In this document: piece after piece, positions 1-8,804 of the stretch
Numbering within the stretch: position 1 is the stretch's first letter
Layout of the letters: the number at the start of each line of letters is the position of its first letter
Assembly: GCF_022496765.1 (NCBI RefSeq)
Contig: NZ_VANV01000026.1
Location: 1-64,000, forward strand
Length of the DNA stretch: 64,000 nt
Direction of reading: 5' to 3'
Source of the DNA: Acidaminobacter sp. JC074
GTDB lineage: Bacteria > Bacillota > Clostridia > Peptostreptococcales > Acidaminobacteraceae
The notes under the pieces: generated by a model
What the model was told of the DNA's origin: nothing
Databases searched by the model: none
What the model saw: the letters and a program-made list of their open reading frames with translations, nothing else
Program-made: the position numbers and the translations under genes

Positions 1-46
1 TTTCATCAGTAATTTGTTTTAATTTCTCATTCTTGTTATAATTCAT
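1..46 (-). mobile_element. IS110-family transposase, N-terminal fragment (runs off left edge)
   Basis: Only 15 codons on the minus strand are visible, reading MNYNKNEKLKQITDE. They are preceded by a strong AAGGAGG ribosome binding site (minus strand, about 53-60) six bases before the ATG. This opening resembles the conserved start of clostridial IS110-family transposases (DEDD recombinases that use a bridge RNA), as I remember them. The catalytic residues lie outside the window, so the identification rests on a short N-terminal similarity plus its start signal. It could also be an unrelated small gene. Confidence 0.45.
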
Positions 47-232
47 TTGAAGCCTCCTTCTTAATAAGCTCTGGTTAGTTTAGTCACTACCATTATAACC
101 TATTAAGTTGTGAGGTTTCTTTATTTAACTATATCGCAAGAAGCTCCTTGAATCTATTATAATGGAATATGAATTCTTTTTAAACAATTGTATCTGGGAA
201 TTCTCTAAGATACAATAATAGTAGGTGATCGA
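47..232. other. Intergenic region between the IS110-like start and the first lipoprotein gene
   Basis: This AT-rich 186-base stretch has divergent genes on either side. If the left gene is an IS110 element, this region would hold its left end, where IS110-group elements encode the bridge RNA. I could not define an element boundary or an RNA structure by eye. A TATAAT-like box reads leftward near 91-96 and a rightward one sits near 157-162, but neither has a convincing -35 partner. Confidence 0.3.
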
Positions 233-1648
233 ATGAAAAAGCTCATGTTACTTATAATATTCATACTTCTAATAGGCTGTGGTAACAATCAAACCATGGT
301 TACTTATGATGAAAAAGAAAGTGTAGAAATCACTGAAGATTATATTTTGACAGGTCAGTTTGGAGACGAAGAAATAACTTGTCAGTATAAAATTCAAGGA
401 GATGATATATTTGGTAAGTTTGATTTTGCTGATAGACAAGTCATTTTTAGAGGTGAAGGCAAACATAATGCTTTTAGAGTTCGCGCTGAAGAAGATGAAT
501 TGCTTATTTACATTGAGGATGACACTTTATTAGGGGTTCGGGTGGAGGATCTAACACCGATTTATGTTGGTAATAAAAAGCCAGAGATAACAGAAGATAC
601 GCTAGCTATGATGGGTGTTTATGAGCAATATGACAATACTTATTATGTTGGTCATAAAGTGATCATTGAACCCTTGTTTGAACACTTGATTTTAATCAAT
701 AAGGTTTTTTATGAAAATGGCAAGGAAAGTTCAGAGTATGAGCTTGGTATAAAAACCGAATCAGCTTATTATTTGCCCTTAAGCGATGCCTATCTAATGA
801 TAAATGAAAGGTATGAACTTGTGATTGACTATGATGGTCAAAGCCAGGTTTACAGTGAAACAAAGCGGGTAAGCTCTCCTAGTTTGAGAGATTTAAAAAT
901 AGCATCAGATGAAGAGGAAGCTAGACTCATTCAAGCTCTTTTGGGTGACTATTATGATGAGCTTGTAAATATAGCTTATGATATAAGTCTATCTGATCAT
1001 GAAGTGAAGATATCAAACCTTGCTAGAATCAGAAAAGATCGTCATCTTTATGTCTGGCTCCATAAAGACTTGACAGGGGCAAGTGACCATCTAATTATAA
1101 CCAATGACCTAGATGGACCACCTATAGATATGAGAGGACAAGTTCAGATTATGCCTCTACTTGAAAATGGATTTAAGACTGAACTTTCAGGTTCTAAAGA
1201 TGACTTGGTGCCTTTTGATTATCAAATCATACAGCAGGATGAAAATGACCATTTGGAAGCCCTTTTAATTGAAAATGATCATAAGATTTTAATGGTTCTA
1301 GAAAAAGGCTCTGATTATCAAGTCCAAGTTCTTTTAGATCTAAGTGATTTGACCATTGACGATATTCGCTTTGAAGAAGACATCTTGGTCATCAGGATAT
1401 CTGGAAAGGACACTTACTACTGGTCAGATAAGTTTTATTTTGATACTAGGTTTGACTACAGGTTATTATCTTCTGTCTATGAACGTTATAATCCAGAAAC
1501 CAAAGCCACTCAAATCATTACTTATGATTTTATAAATGATGATGTTTTAATAGAGTCTGGAAACATCAGCTTAAACAGGGAAAAGAAAATACATGAAAGT
1601 ATTTATTTAAAGACCTTTGATGGTTTTTACAACAAGGAGTACAAGTAG
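233..1648 (+). CDS. Lipoprotein of unknown function
   Basis: This 471-residue protein begins with a lipoprotein signal peptide: MKK, a hydrophobic core and a lipobox LIGC, with the lipidated cysteine at residue 16. The rest is acidic and mostly predicted beta-rich, with no enzyme motif I recognise. It should be anchored on the outer face of the cytoplasmic membrane. The start follows a TAGGTGATC ribosome binding site. A second lipoprotein gene starts three bases after its stop, so the two are probably co-transcribed and may work together. Its function is unknown. Confidence 0.7.
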   Translation: MKKLMLLIIFILLIGCGNNQTMVTYDEKESVEITEDYILTGQFGDEEITCQYKIQGDDIFGKFDFADRQVIFRGEGKHNAFRVRAEEDELLIYIEDDTLLGVRVEDLTPIYVGNKKPEITEDTLAMMGVYEQYDNTYYVGHKVIIEPLFEHLILINKVFYENGKESSEYELGIKTESAYYLPLSDAYLMINERYELVIDYDGQSQVYSETKRVSSPSLRDLKIASDEEEARLIQALLGDYYDELVNIAYDISLSDHEVKISNLARIRKDRHLYVWLHKDLTGASDHLIITNDLDGPPIDMRGQVQIMPLLENGFKTELSGSKDDLVPFDYQIIQQDENDHLEALLIENDHKILMVLEKGSDYQVQVLLDLSDLTIDDIRFEEDILVIRISGKDTYYWSDKFYFDTRFDYRLLSSVYERYNPETKATQIITYDFINDDVLIESGNISLNREKKIHESIYLKTFDGFYNKEYK

Positions 1649-1651
1649 ATT

Positions 1652-3187
1652 TTGAAATATATTAAGTACTTAATAATAATCGTATTGCTTCTAACATCAT
1701 GTAGTCAAGAAACATTAGAAGTCAAACACAAGGACAACAAGTTATATACAGATATAGAAGTGGGTGTCAATTACACAGAGTTTACAAGACAGGCCTATCA
1801 AGACCGAGCGGATTATGAAACCCTATATACCCATAAGGTGGATTATCTAATGCCACTTGTTTTTTACTATATTCCTTTGAACTACAACTTTGATTCAAAA
1901 GAAAAGTGGCAAGTTTACTTTGAAGATTGGCTAGAGGCCGTTGATCAAGAGGATTATTCAGCCATAGAAGTATATGTAAAGAACACATCTGTAGAAGGTT
2001 ATGTTAAAGAAAAGTTTAATAATAAGGCATTGATGCCGATTCTATCACTCTTGATACAAGAAAATGCTATAAACTATGTTGAAGGATTTGAAAGCTTTTA
2101 TAAAACTGAGTGGCAAGAAATCCAAGAAACACTCTACAATAGGGCCAACTACTTAAATGAGTTTTTATTGTCACAGCGTGTAGCTGAAAAGTGGCAGGAT
2201 AAGGCAGGCTTTACACTAGATGATTTTAAGATATCGCTGTCTTATTATGAAAATGAAGATCTTGATAAGTCTAGTATTTCCTATTATAAGACGGTTATGT
2301 ATTATATGCCTGAGTTAGAAGTCAGTGAAGCAGTTGATGTCTTAAGTCTTGAGTATGGTGATAATCTGATAAAGACTTTATTAGAACCCTTTATAAAAGA
2401 GAAAATCAAGGCCTATGGCTATTTAGAGGAGCCAGTTTCCAAATACTTGATTGATATTACAGATCAAATTGTTTTAGACTATCATGCCAAGCTCTTTAAA
2501 GTCTATCATGAAGAACACTATCATTTACCAGACCTTGTGACTGCATCCATGAACTCACTGGATTTATTGTCTTACTTTGAAAAGGCAAGCACTTGGGTCT
2601 TAGAAGATCTAAAGGATGAAAAGGTCTATATCATTGATGATCAAGTCCATTATAAAGGGATGGTTTACGAATCGTATTTAGTAGTTAAAGATACAATACT
2701 GTATTATAAACATCAATATCCAATTGTCCTTGTAAAGGATGGTGAGGCTTCAGTCTTAACGGATTCTATGGATGCTTATCCTGAGCTTTCATCAGCAAGT
2801 CATAAAATGATATTTATATCACCTTATGCCTTTGAAGATGTAGGCAGTTTATATCTCTATGATTTTACTGAGGAAAAACTTGAAATCTTGGTCGAAAAAA
2901 CATATGAATCATCTAATACTGTTAAAAAGTGCAAATGGTATGACGACCATACGATTTTGTTTATAGATGGTTATGCTTATGGAACCATTACCAGAGGTGG
3001 TAACCTAAATAAATACGACCTTTTAACAGGCCAGACTGAAATACTGATTTCATTTGAAGATTCTAAAAAAGAGGTCAGTGATATCCTTTATAAGGATGGT
3101 AAGTGGCTTTACGAAGTGACCATTTTTGATGAAAATGCCATCAACTATGCCTTACAATATGAAGAACTAGAAATGGATGCTGATTAA
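1652..3187 (+). CDS. Lipoprotein of unknown function (TTG start)
   Basis: This 511-residue protein starts at a TTG codon, supported by AAGGAG at 1634-1639, inside the end of the previous gene. The N-terminus (MKYIKYLIIIVLLLTSC) is a lipoprotein signal with cysteine 17 as the lipidation site. The mature part is Tyr/Glu/Asp-rich. It is helical in the first half and beta-like toward the C-terminus, and that part may form a propeller-like or DUF3298/RsiV-like fold, although I see no diagnostic motif. It is the second gene of a two-gene lipoprotein operon. The function is unknown. Confidence 0.65.
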   Translation: MKYIKYLIIIVLLLTSCSQETLEVKHKDNKLYTDIEVGVNYTEFTRQAYQDRADYETLYTHKVDYLMPLVFYYIPLNYNFDSKEKWQVYFEDWLEAVDQEDYSAIEVYVKNTSVEGYVKEKFNNKALMPILSLLIQENAINYVEGFESFYKTEWQEIQETLYNRANYLNEFLLSQRVAEKWQDKAGFTLDDFKISLSYYENEDLDKSSISYYKTVMYYMPELEVSEAVDVLSLEYGDNLIKTLLEPFIKEKIKAYGYLEEPVSKYLIDITDQIVLDYHAKLFKVYHEEHYHLPDLVTASMNSLDLLSYFEKASTWVLEDLKDEKVYIIDDQVHYKGMVYESYLVVKDTILYYKHQYPIVLVKDGEASVLTDSMDAYPELSSASHKMIFISPYAFEDVGSLYLYDFTEEKLEILVEKTYESSNTVKKCKWYDDHTILFIDGYAYGTITRGGNLNKYDLLTGQTEILISFEDSKKEVSDILYKDGKWLYEVTIFDENAINYALQYEELEMDAD

Positions 3188-3197
3188 GCATCCATTT
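3171..3197. terminator. Hairpin between convergent genes
   Basis: AAATGGATGC and GCATCCATTT (3171-3180 and 3188-3197) form a perfect 10-bp stem with a 7-base loop. It spans the stop codon of the lipoprotein gene and reaches the end of the convergent PspC gene. No long T-tract follows on either strand, so termination strength is uncertain. Confidence 0.5.
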
Positions 3198-3378
3198 AAA
3201 TTGCAGGTTTCATAATAATTGCTAGAATAATGTATAAGAGTATACCGCTGCCGCCTAATAAGGTGAATAATGCTAATATGATTCTTACTATACTCGGATC
3301 TATATTGAAGTATTCAGCCAAACCACCACAGACGCCGAGTAACATTTTATCTTGAGATTTTCTTAATTGCTTTTCCAT
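3196..3378 (-). CDS. PspC-domain membrane protein, small
   Basis: This 60-residue protein is almost entirely a PspC domain. It has the typical LLGVCGGLAEYFNID stretch (about residues 13-27), then IVRI and a hydrophobic segment rich in Leu and Ile. PspC proteins sit in the cytoplasmic membrane and take part in envelope-stress responses in the phage-shock family; in Firmicutes the role is less clear. The start has a good AAAGGAGGG ribosome binding site. A larger PspC protein lies at 56820-57362. The gene appears to be monocistronic and runs convergently to the lipoprotein operon. Confidence 0.85.
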   Translation of the reverse strand: MEKQLRKSQDKMLLGVCGGLAEYFNIDPSIVRIILALFTLLGGSGILLYIILAIIMKPAI

Positions 3379-3450
3379 ACGCCCTCCTTTATATGATTTT
3401 ATTATGTCAAAGCTTTTTTAAGCTTTCTTTAGTATAAAATTAAAATGAGA

Positions 3451-4128
3451 TTAGATTTCTATCGTATCACCTGGTGATAGAATAAGGACTTGTGCGTCTT
3501 TAATTTTTTCTTTAAAATCATTTGGATCTGCTTCAATAAGACCGAAGGTATTGTAATGCATTGGCACCACTTTCTTTGGCTTGATAAAGTCTACGGCCCT
3601 TACCGCGTCTTTAATGTCCATGGTAAAGTTACCGCCAATTGGCAAGAGGGCCAAATCTACATGTTCATCTTCTAAAAGTTTCATATCCATGGTTAGTCCT
3701 GTATCACCAGCATGATAAAGGACTTTATCCTCTACAGTGATTAAAAAGCCACCTGGATTGCCACCGTCTACAGGGCCGTTTTCTGTTTGTATAGCAGAAC
3801 CGTGAAGGGCAGGCGTCATTTTAACATCAAATCCATCAAAGGTCTTTCTACCACCAATATGCATTGGATGAGCCTGAACGCCTTGATTTGATAAATAGTT
3901 GCAAATTTCAAAGTTTGTGATGACCATAGCCCCATGTTTTTTAGCAAGTTCTACGGTATCTCCCAAATGATCACCATGACCATGTGTTACAAAAATATGA
4001 GTCAAGTCCGTGATATCCTCACTGCTTATGGTAGCCACTGGATTACCCGTGATAAAAGGATCGATAATGGCCTTCATATTCTTTGTTTCAAAATAAAATG
4101 TTGCATGACCGATAAATTTAACTTTCAT
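3451..4128 (-). CDS. UPF0173 metal-dependent hydrolase (metallo-beta-lactamase fold)
   Basis: This 225-residue protein is the usual length for the UPF0173/YtkL family. It carries the metallo-beta-lactamase metal ligands THGHGDHLGD (HxHxDH), a later HGS and HAGDTG, and a final MHYNTFG histidine. The family hydrolyses an unknown substrate, probably in the cytoplasm, since no signal peptide is present. The start follows AAGGAGGC. It lies 9 bases after a small unknown gene (4138-4389) on the same strand, so the two are likely co-transcribed. The physiological substrate cannot be read from the sequence. Confidence 0.9.
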   Translation of the reverse strand: MKVKFIGHATFYFETKNMKAIIDPFITGNPVATISSEDITDLTHIFVTHGHGDHLGDTVELAKKHGAMVITNFEICNYLSNQGVQAHPMHIGGRKTFDGFDVKMTPALHGSAIQTENGPVDGGNPGGFLITVEDKVLYHAGDTGLTMDMKLLEDEHVDLALLPIGGNFTMDIKDAVRAVDFIKPKKVVPMHYNTFGLIEADPNDFKEKIKDAQVLILSPGDTIEI

Positions 4129-4137
4129 TTTGCCTCC

Positions 4138-4389
4138 TTATTTGATGATCTTTAACAAACCTTTTAAGAGCTTCTTGCCTGTTTTGTTTTCTTGTTCTTT
4201 CATTAAATCATATATGAAGTTTCTTGTGTCTCTGATAATAAACTCGTTATCAAGTGAGTTTTCAAAGAACATTAATACAATACCCAAGGAACGTACGGCT
4301 TTTTTCATGTCTTCATTTTCTCTATGGGCGATTGATGCTTCTATGTAATATCTTTTAGTAGATTGATGGATGTTGCCTAAGTCTTTCAT
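4138..4389 (-). CDS. Small hypothetical helical protein
   Basis: This 83-residue protein has a strong ribosome binding site (TAGGAGGAC) and a basic C-terminus (KTGKKLLKGLLKIIK) that could form an amphipathic, possibly membrane-associating helix. The middle has alternating charged and hydrophobic residues typical of a helical bundle. It does not match a family I recognise. It is the first gene of a probable two-gene transcript with the UPF0173 hydrolase. The coding call rests on the start signal and operon spacing. Confidence 0.6.
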   Translation of the reverse strand: MKDLGNIHQSTKRYYIEASIAHRENEDMKKAVRSLGIVLMFFENSLDNEFIIRDTRNFIYDLMKEQENKTGKKLLKGLLKIIK

Positions 4390-4471
4390 AGTGTCCTCCT
4401 AGGACTATTATATGACAAAAGAATTTTAAATTAAAAGATTATCTGATAAAATGATGGAAAATGGAGGGCGC

Positions 4472-5218
4472 ATGAACGAAATTATTTTAGAATATATAAA
4501 TACCTTGGATGTAAAATCATATAAAGGCATAGGTCTGGTAGGTTCTTATGCCAGTGGACATGAAAAAATTTGGAGTGACATTGACTTAGTTTTTTTAGTT
4601 GAAGAGGATAAATCATCTCAAATCATTCTTTTTAAAGACAAGTACTTTACCCTAACATATTATACTGAAGAAGGACTTGATAATTACCTGTGTGATGTAA
4701 AACTTATGATTCGTGGTGTTTCTTCTTTTAAGGAAATGAAGATTCTTTATGATCCAGAACAGGTTTTGGAAGCTTTTAAGAATAATTGCTTGTCTCATGT
4801 ACCGACCAGTGTGGATAAAGAACACAGTCTCTATGCCAGTAAAAATGAGTACATTGGTTATATAGAAGAGGCTCAAAAGGCCTTACAGGGCCTACTGGAT
4901 AATCATCATGGCAAAATGCTTTGTGGCTTGTATGGTTTGACCTATGGCATGTTTCAGGTATTGGTATTAAAAAATCACTTGTATACTTCAAGTGACAATG
5001 ATTTTTACGATGTGGTTATGAATCATCTAGATGATAAAAACCCTATTAAAGATTTAGCACCTCAAGCATTTGGTATTGTTCAAACCAATCTTGAAGATCA
5101 AGTTGAAGCAGGCCTTGAAATGTTTATGCATGTCGGAAATTCTCTTATGAAGGTTTTTTCTGATGATGAGAAACATTATGTCATGAAGCTTATGCATGAA
5201 ATCATTAGGGAGGTATGA
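4472..5218 (+). CDS. Nucleotidyltransferase-domain protein
   Basis: This protein has 248 residues from the ATG at 4472, which sits behind GGAGGG; upstream in-frame ATGs at 4451 and 4454 lack a ribosome binding site. Residues about 22-45 hold the Pol-beta nucleotidyltransferase signature: GSYASG, then SDIDLVF with the two metal-binding Asp residues. The C-terminal half is helical, as in aminoglycoside-nucleotidyltransferase-like or substrate-binding HI0074-type domains. It may transfer a nucleotide to a protein or small molecule, but the substrate is unknown. Its stop overlaps the start of the next gene. Confidence 0.75.
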   Translation: MNEIILEYINTLDVKSYKGIGLVGSYASGHEKIWSDIDLVFLVEEDKSSQIILFKDKYFTLTYYTEEGLDNYLCDVKLMIRGVSSFKEMKILYDPEQVLEAFKNNCLSHVPTSVDKEHSLYASKNEYIGYIEEAQKALQGLLDNHHGKMLCGLYGLTYGMFQVLVLKNHLYTSSDNDFYDVVMNHLDDKNPIKDLAPQAFGIVQTNLEDQVEAGLEMFMHVGNSLMKVFSDDEKHYVMKLMHEIIREV

Positions 5219-5625
5219 TGAAAACTTATACATTTAAAATTAAAACATCCGAACAAGATATGATTGATGTAACCACTTATATGAACCAGGTTATAAAAGA
5301 GAGTAAACTTAAGTCAGGTAGGTTGACTTTCTTTTGTCCCCATACCACTGCTGGCCTTACTATCAATGAAAATGCAGATCCTGATGTTGTTTTCGATATC
5401 ATAAAGACTTTAAACAAGGTTTTTCCAGTCAAGGGAGATTACAGACACTTTGAAGGCAACTCTCACGCTCATTTAAAGTCATCTTTTATGGGGGTTGACC
5501 AAACGGTTTTAGTAGAAGAGGGCAGACCTATTTTAGGAACTTGGCAATCTGTCTACTTTTGTGAGTTTGACGGCCCAAGAACAAGAACCTTATATATAAG
5601 AAGTGAGGGGGTCTACAATGGATAG
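5218..5625 (+). CDS. YjbQ/UPF0047 family protein (secondary thiamine-phosphate synthase type)
   Basis: This 135-residue protein shows the UPF0047 hallmarks FFCPHTTAGLTINE near the N-terminus, HFEGNSHAHLKSS in the middle and GTWQSVYFCEFDGPR near the end. The family has been linked to weak thiamine-phosphate synthase activity in E. coli YjbQ, but its real role is unsettled. The AGGGAGG box at 5207-5213 favours the ATG at 5218 over the one at 5215. It overlaps or abuts both neighbours, so it is part of a four-gene run from 4472 to 6545. Confidence 0.9.
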   Translation: MKTYTFKIKTSEQDMIDVTTYMNQVIKESKLKSGRLTFFCPHTTAGLTINENADPDVVFDIIKTLNKVFPVKGDYRHFEGNSHAHLKSSFMGVDQTVLVEEGRPILGTWQSVYFCEFDGPRTRTLYIRSEGVYNG

Positions 5626-5845
5626 AAAAAAACTCATGAATGTCAGCCATTATATCATCGCAGAGATGTACAAGGATATTCTTGAAGATGCAGGTATTGG
5701 CTTGTATATTTCAGAAAAGAATGGACCTCATATAATGGAGATATATTTAGGACAGGGGCATGAAGGACTGGACTTGTATGTGGATGAAGAAGATTATGAA
5801 GAAGCTAAAAAAATTATTGAGCAGTCGCAGATTATGGATGATTAG
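5618..5845 (+). CDS. DUF2007-type putative signal-transducing protein
   Basis: From the ATG at 5618, which follows GAGGGGG, this is a 75-residue protein. An upstream GTG at 5603 overlaps the previous gene and lacks a proper site. The pattern is that of DUF2007 proteins: an early helix containing AEMYKDILEDAGI, then a short strand region and a final EGLDLYVDEEDYEEAKKII helix. The family is annotated as putative signal transduction without a known partner. It overlaps the next gene by about 50 bases and is probably translated from the same mRNA. Confidence 0.7.
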   Translation: MDRKKLMNVSHYIIAEMYKDILEDAGIGLYISEKNGPHIMEIYLGQGHEGLDLYVDEEDYEEAKKIIEQSQIMDD

Positions 5846-6545
5846 TCTACTTGTAATCTTAGGTATTTTATATTATATGAACAAGCATGTTGTCATCACA
5901 TCATATGAAATACCTTATGATGAAGACTTGACCATTGTCCATTTATCAGACATTCATCATATGAAAATAAATGATTCTATTGTTAAGAAGATTCAAAGTA
6001 AGACACCTGATATCATTGTCATAACAGGTGATTTTATAGACCGGAGATTCTATGATTTAGAAAGCAGTCTAGAATGGATTGATAGGTTAGATTATCCCAT
6101 TTACTACGTCACCGGCAACCATGAGGCTTGGTCGGGTCATGCTGATGAAGTCACCAGTCAGCTTATAAGTCGTGGCGTACATGTTTTAAGAAATGACTAT
6201 GAATCCATTGGGAACTTTAGGATAATTGGCTATGATGACCCTGCTTTTAATAGTTTCGAGCCTTTAGACATTGATGGCTATAAGATTGTTCTTTACCATA
6301 GGCCTGAATCTTTTGATCAATTTGAGGCGGATTTAATCTTGTCAGGGCATGCACATGGCGGTCAAATTAGACTCTTTGGTAAAGGTTTGTTTTCTCCTGG
6401 TCAGGGCTTTATGCCTGAATACACCAGTGGCTGTCATGATTTAGAAGATAAGAAGCTTATTATCAGTCGTGGCCTAGGTAACAGCCTCTTTCCTTTTAGG
6501 ATATTTAACCAACCAGAAATAGTTGTCATACATATCGGCAAATGA
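5796..6545 (+). CDS. Membrane-anchored metallophosphoesterase (YkuE-like)
   Basis: This protein of about 249 residues has an N-terminal signal anchor (basic MKKLKKLL, then the hydrophobic MISLLVILGILYY). It also carries the calcineurin-type phosphoesterase motifs in order: HLSDIHH, VITGDFIDR, VTGNHEAW and LSGHAHGGQIRLF. The catalytic domain should face outside. The family includes YkuE, and some members act on UDP-diacylglucosamine or phospholipid substrates. The start is uncertain: ATG 5796 gives a complete basic plus hydrophobic anchor but only a weak GAAGAAG site and a 50-base overlap, whereas ATG 5838 gives a shorter anchor. Confidence 0.85.
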   Translation: MKKLKKLLSSRRLWMISLLVILGILYYMNKHVVITSYEIPYDEDLTIVHLSDIHHMKINDSIVKKIQSKTPDIIVITGDFIDRRFYDLESSLEWIDRLDYPIYYVTGNHEAWSGHADEVTSQLISRGVHVLRNDYESIGNFRIIGYDDPAFNSFEPLDIDGYKIVLYHRPESFDQFEADLILSGHAHGGQIRLFGKGLFSPGQGFMPEYTSGCHDLEDKKLIISRGLGNSLFPFRIFNQPEIVVIHIGK

Positions 6546-6548
6546 TTT

Positions 6549-6570
6549 AACCTTATTTTAAGGTTTTCTT
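6549..6570 (+). terminator. Rho-independent terminator after the phosphoesterase gene
   Basis: AACCTTA and TAAGGTT (6549-6555 and 6559-6565) make a 7-bp stem with a TTT loop, followed by the T-rich TTCTTTATTTG. It starts shortly after the stop codon and likely ends the 4472-6545 transcript. Confidence 0.7.
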
Positions 6571-6625
6571 TATTTGTTTTTCTAAAGAGAGGATGTATGA
6601 TTAATAAGGATTAATTGGAGGTTTT

Positions 6626-7324
6626 ATGTCAACTGTAGAAGTAAAAAATCTTAATAAGAAATATATATTTGTTAAAGCACTTGAAGACTTTTCAGTGTCC
6701 TTTGACAAGGGAAAAATAATAGGGTTGCTAGGACCTAATGGTTCTGGAAAAACCACTTTGATGCGGATCTTGTCAGGTTTGCTTCAAAAGACTTCTGGTG
6801 AAATTATTTTCGAAAATGAGTTAAAAGGAACTGCTTTAAAAAAGGCTGTCGCCTATATGCCAACAGAATCACATTTGTTTGATTACTTAACCATTAAAGA
6901 AACCATCAACTACTTTGATGATTTCTATGAGGGCTTTGATCGTGATAAGGTTCATGGTATTATAGCTTCTTTGGACTTGCCGCTGTCTAGCAAGGTAAAA
7001 ACTCTTTCTACTGGGCAGTTGGGGCGGCTGAAGGTGGCACTGACCATTTCTAGAAAGGCAGAGCTTTACTTGATAGATGAACCCTTAAATGGTATCGACC
7101 CCATTTCAAGAGATATGATATTAGATGTCTTAAGAGAACAAAGTAGTAAAGACAAGTGTATTGTTATATCCAGTCATTTGGTTCATGAGTTTGAAAATAT
7201 TATTGATGAAGTCATCTTTATCAGAAATGGCCATCTGGAGCTAAAAGGCAATGTCAATGTCTTAAGAGAAGAAAGAAACATGTCAATACATGACTTGTAT
7301 AAGGAGATTTACAGATATGATTAA
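6626..7324 (+). CDS. ABC transporter ATP-binding protein
   Basis: This 232-residue ATPase has Walker A GPNGSGKTT, a signature written LSTGQLGR (a variant of LSGGQ), Walker B LYLIDEP with NGIDP as D-loop, and the H-loop VISSHL. It resembles the YtrB/EcsA class of ATPases that pair with small six-helix permeases. It should energise the permease encoded immediately downstream, whose start lies inside the last codons of this gene. The start follows GGAGG at 6616-6622. The substrate is unknown; such pairs are often cell-envelope or peptide exporters. Confidence 0.9.
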   Translation: MSTVEVKNLNKKYIFVKALEDFSVSFDKGKIIGLLGPNGSGKTTLMRILSGLLQKTSGEIIFENELKGTALKKAVAYMPTESHLFDYLTIKETINYFDDFYEGFDRDKVHGIIASLDLPLSSKVKTLSTGQLGRLKVALTISRKAELYLIDEPLNGIDPISRDMILDVLREQSSKDKCIVISSHLVHEFENIIDEVIFIRNGHLELKGNVNVLREERNMSIHDLYKEIYRYD

Positions 7325-8030
7325 ACTACTTAAATATGAAGTTATCAAGAAGTGGAAAGTATCGCTAAGTGTCTTGTTTGCCTTCTTTCTAACATATTTC
7401 TTGGCATTAACCAAATTCAAGGCAGATGGCATGATGAGCTTTGAGGAGATGCCTCTTAGAGTATTATTCTTTATTCTGCTCTCTGGTGCGCTTTGTTTAT
7501 TACCATTCATAGGTGCAATTAATTCTATGAGATTAGAAGTTAAGAACAAGACAAGAGACTTGTATTTTGCTCTACCTCTGACGGCTTACAAGAAAATAGG
7601 TTCAAAGGTGATTATTGCAGCACTTGAAATGACAGTTGCTTATGGTGTGGCTGTTATGACATGCTTTCAAGCCATAGAAAGCCTTACTGGTTTTCAGTTG
7701 ATGAACTACTTTAATGATGGTTCTAATTCATTTTCCCAAGTTCTTGTATCACTTTATATGCAGCTGGTGGCTTATCTTCTAATTGTGTTAATCATTTATT
7801 TATCCTTTGCCATTTTAAGAACTTTTTTCTCGCAGATACGTTTTGGCGGTATGATTACAGCTGTTATTTATGTCGTTTTGATGTATCTTCACATAAGATA
7901 TGTATTTCCTTTTATAAGTTTGGATAATACATCTCAAGACTGGTTGCAGGCAGGTCTTTTGACCATCTACACAGGTCTTATCTTTGCACTGGTTGGCTAT
8001 TTGTTTGAGAAGAGAGTAAGCTTTGAATAG
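7317..8030 (+). CDS. ABC transporter permease
   Basis: This 237-residue membrane protein has about six hydrophobic segments and no catalytic motif. It starts at the ATG at 7317, ten bases after AAGGAG; an in-frame ATG at 7290 has no ribosome binding site. It overlaps the preceding ATPase gene by eight bases, which fits translational coupling, and should form the membrane half of that transporter. The isomerase-like gene downstream starts nine bases after its stop, so it may belong to the same transcript. Confidence 0.8.
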   Translation: MIKLLKYEVIKKWKVSLSVLFAFFLTYFLALTKFKADGMMSFEEMPLRVLFFILLSGALCLLPFIGAINSMRLEVKNKTRDLYFALPLTAYKKIGSKVIIAALEMTVAYGVAVMTCFQAIESLTGFQLMNYFNDGSNSFSQVLVSLYMQLVAYLLIVLIIYLSFAILRTFFSQIRFGGMITAVIYVVLMYLHIRYVFPFISLDNTSQDWLQAGLLTIYTGLIFALVGYLFEKRVSFE

Positions 8031-8039
8031 GAGGTTTAT

Positions 8040-8804
8040 ATGATAGGTATGCCAGCACTCATAGAGTTTGATTCATTTAAAGAAAACGCCGAGCTTTGTC
8101 ATAAGCTCGGCTTAGACTTTATAGAAATCAATATGAATCTACCTTTGTACAGTCACAAAATAGATGTAGAGGAGATTAAGAAATACCTCAAGCTTTATGA
8201 CTTGAAGTTGACACTTCACTTATCTGAAAGTTTTGATCCCTTTGTTTTGGATCCCATCTATCGTCAGGCAGCACTTGATTCTTTTAACTCAGCATTAGAG
8301 ATTGCCAAGAACTTAGGTGTAAAGCTTTTAAACATGCACATGTCTAAAGGCATTTACTTTACTTTACCAGATGGAAAACTGCTCTTAAATAAGAAGTTTC
8401 ATCATGAATACTTAACTTATGTTCAAGAATTTAAGTCGCTAGTTGAATCTTCAGATATTATCTTATGCATTGAAAACACAGGTATTCATGATTTGGATTT
8501 TATTCAAACTGCAACAGATATCCTACTTGAAGCAGACAATATCTTTTTGACTTATGATATTGGACATGACATCACCAGCGGCTATAAGGATAAGGCTTAT
8601 TTTGATTTACGCAGGGATAAAATATGTCACTATCATATCCATGATGCAACTACAAGTCACAATCACTTAGAACTCTATACAGGTGACTTAGATATAGATG
8701 GTTATATAAGTCAGGCAAAGAACAGTGGTGCTTCATGCGTCATTGAAGTCAAAACTGCAAGAGCTTTGACTCAATCAGTAGAAAAACTTAAACTTAGGGC
8801 ATAA
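8040..8804 (+). CDS. Sugar phosphate isomerase/epimerase-like TIM-barrel protein
   Basis: This 254-residue protein belongs to the AP-endonuclease-2 / xylose-isomerase-like TIM-barrel superfamily. Conserved landmarks are the LNMHMSKG strand end, the LCIENTGIHD glutamate, LTYDIGHDI, CHYHIHDATTS and a terminal CVIEVK glutamate, which together provide the expected metal-binding Glu/Asp/His set. The substrate could be a sugar, an inositol or damaged DNA and cannot be decided. A clear AGGAGG precedes the start. A second, distinct member of this superfamily lies at 23508-24254. Confidence 0.8.
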   Translation: MIGMPALIEFDSFKENAELCHKLGLDFIEINMNLPLYSHKIDVEEIKKYLKLYDLKLTLHLSESFDPFVLDPIYRQAALDSFNSALEIAKNLGVKLLNMHMSKGIYFTLPDGKLLLNKKFHHEYLTYVQEFKSLVESSDIILCIENTGIHDLDFIQTATDILLEADNIFLTYDIGHDITSGYKDKAYFDLRRDKICHYHIHDATTSHNHLELYTGDLDIDGYISQAKNSGASCVIEVKTARALTQSVEKLKLRA

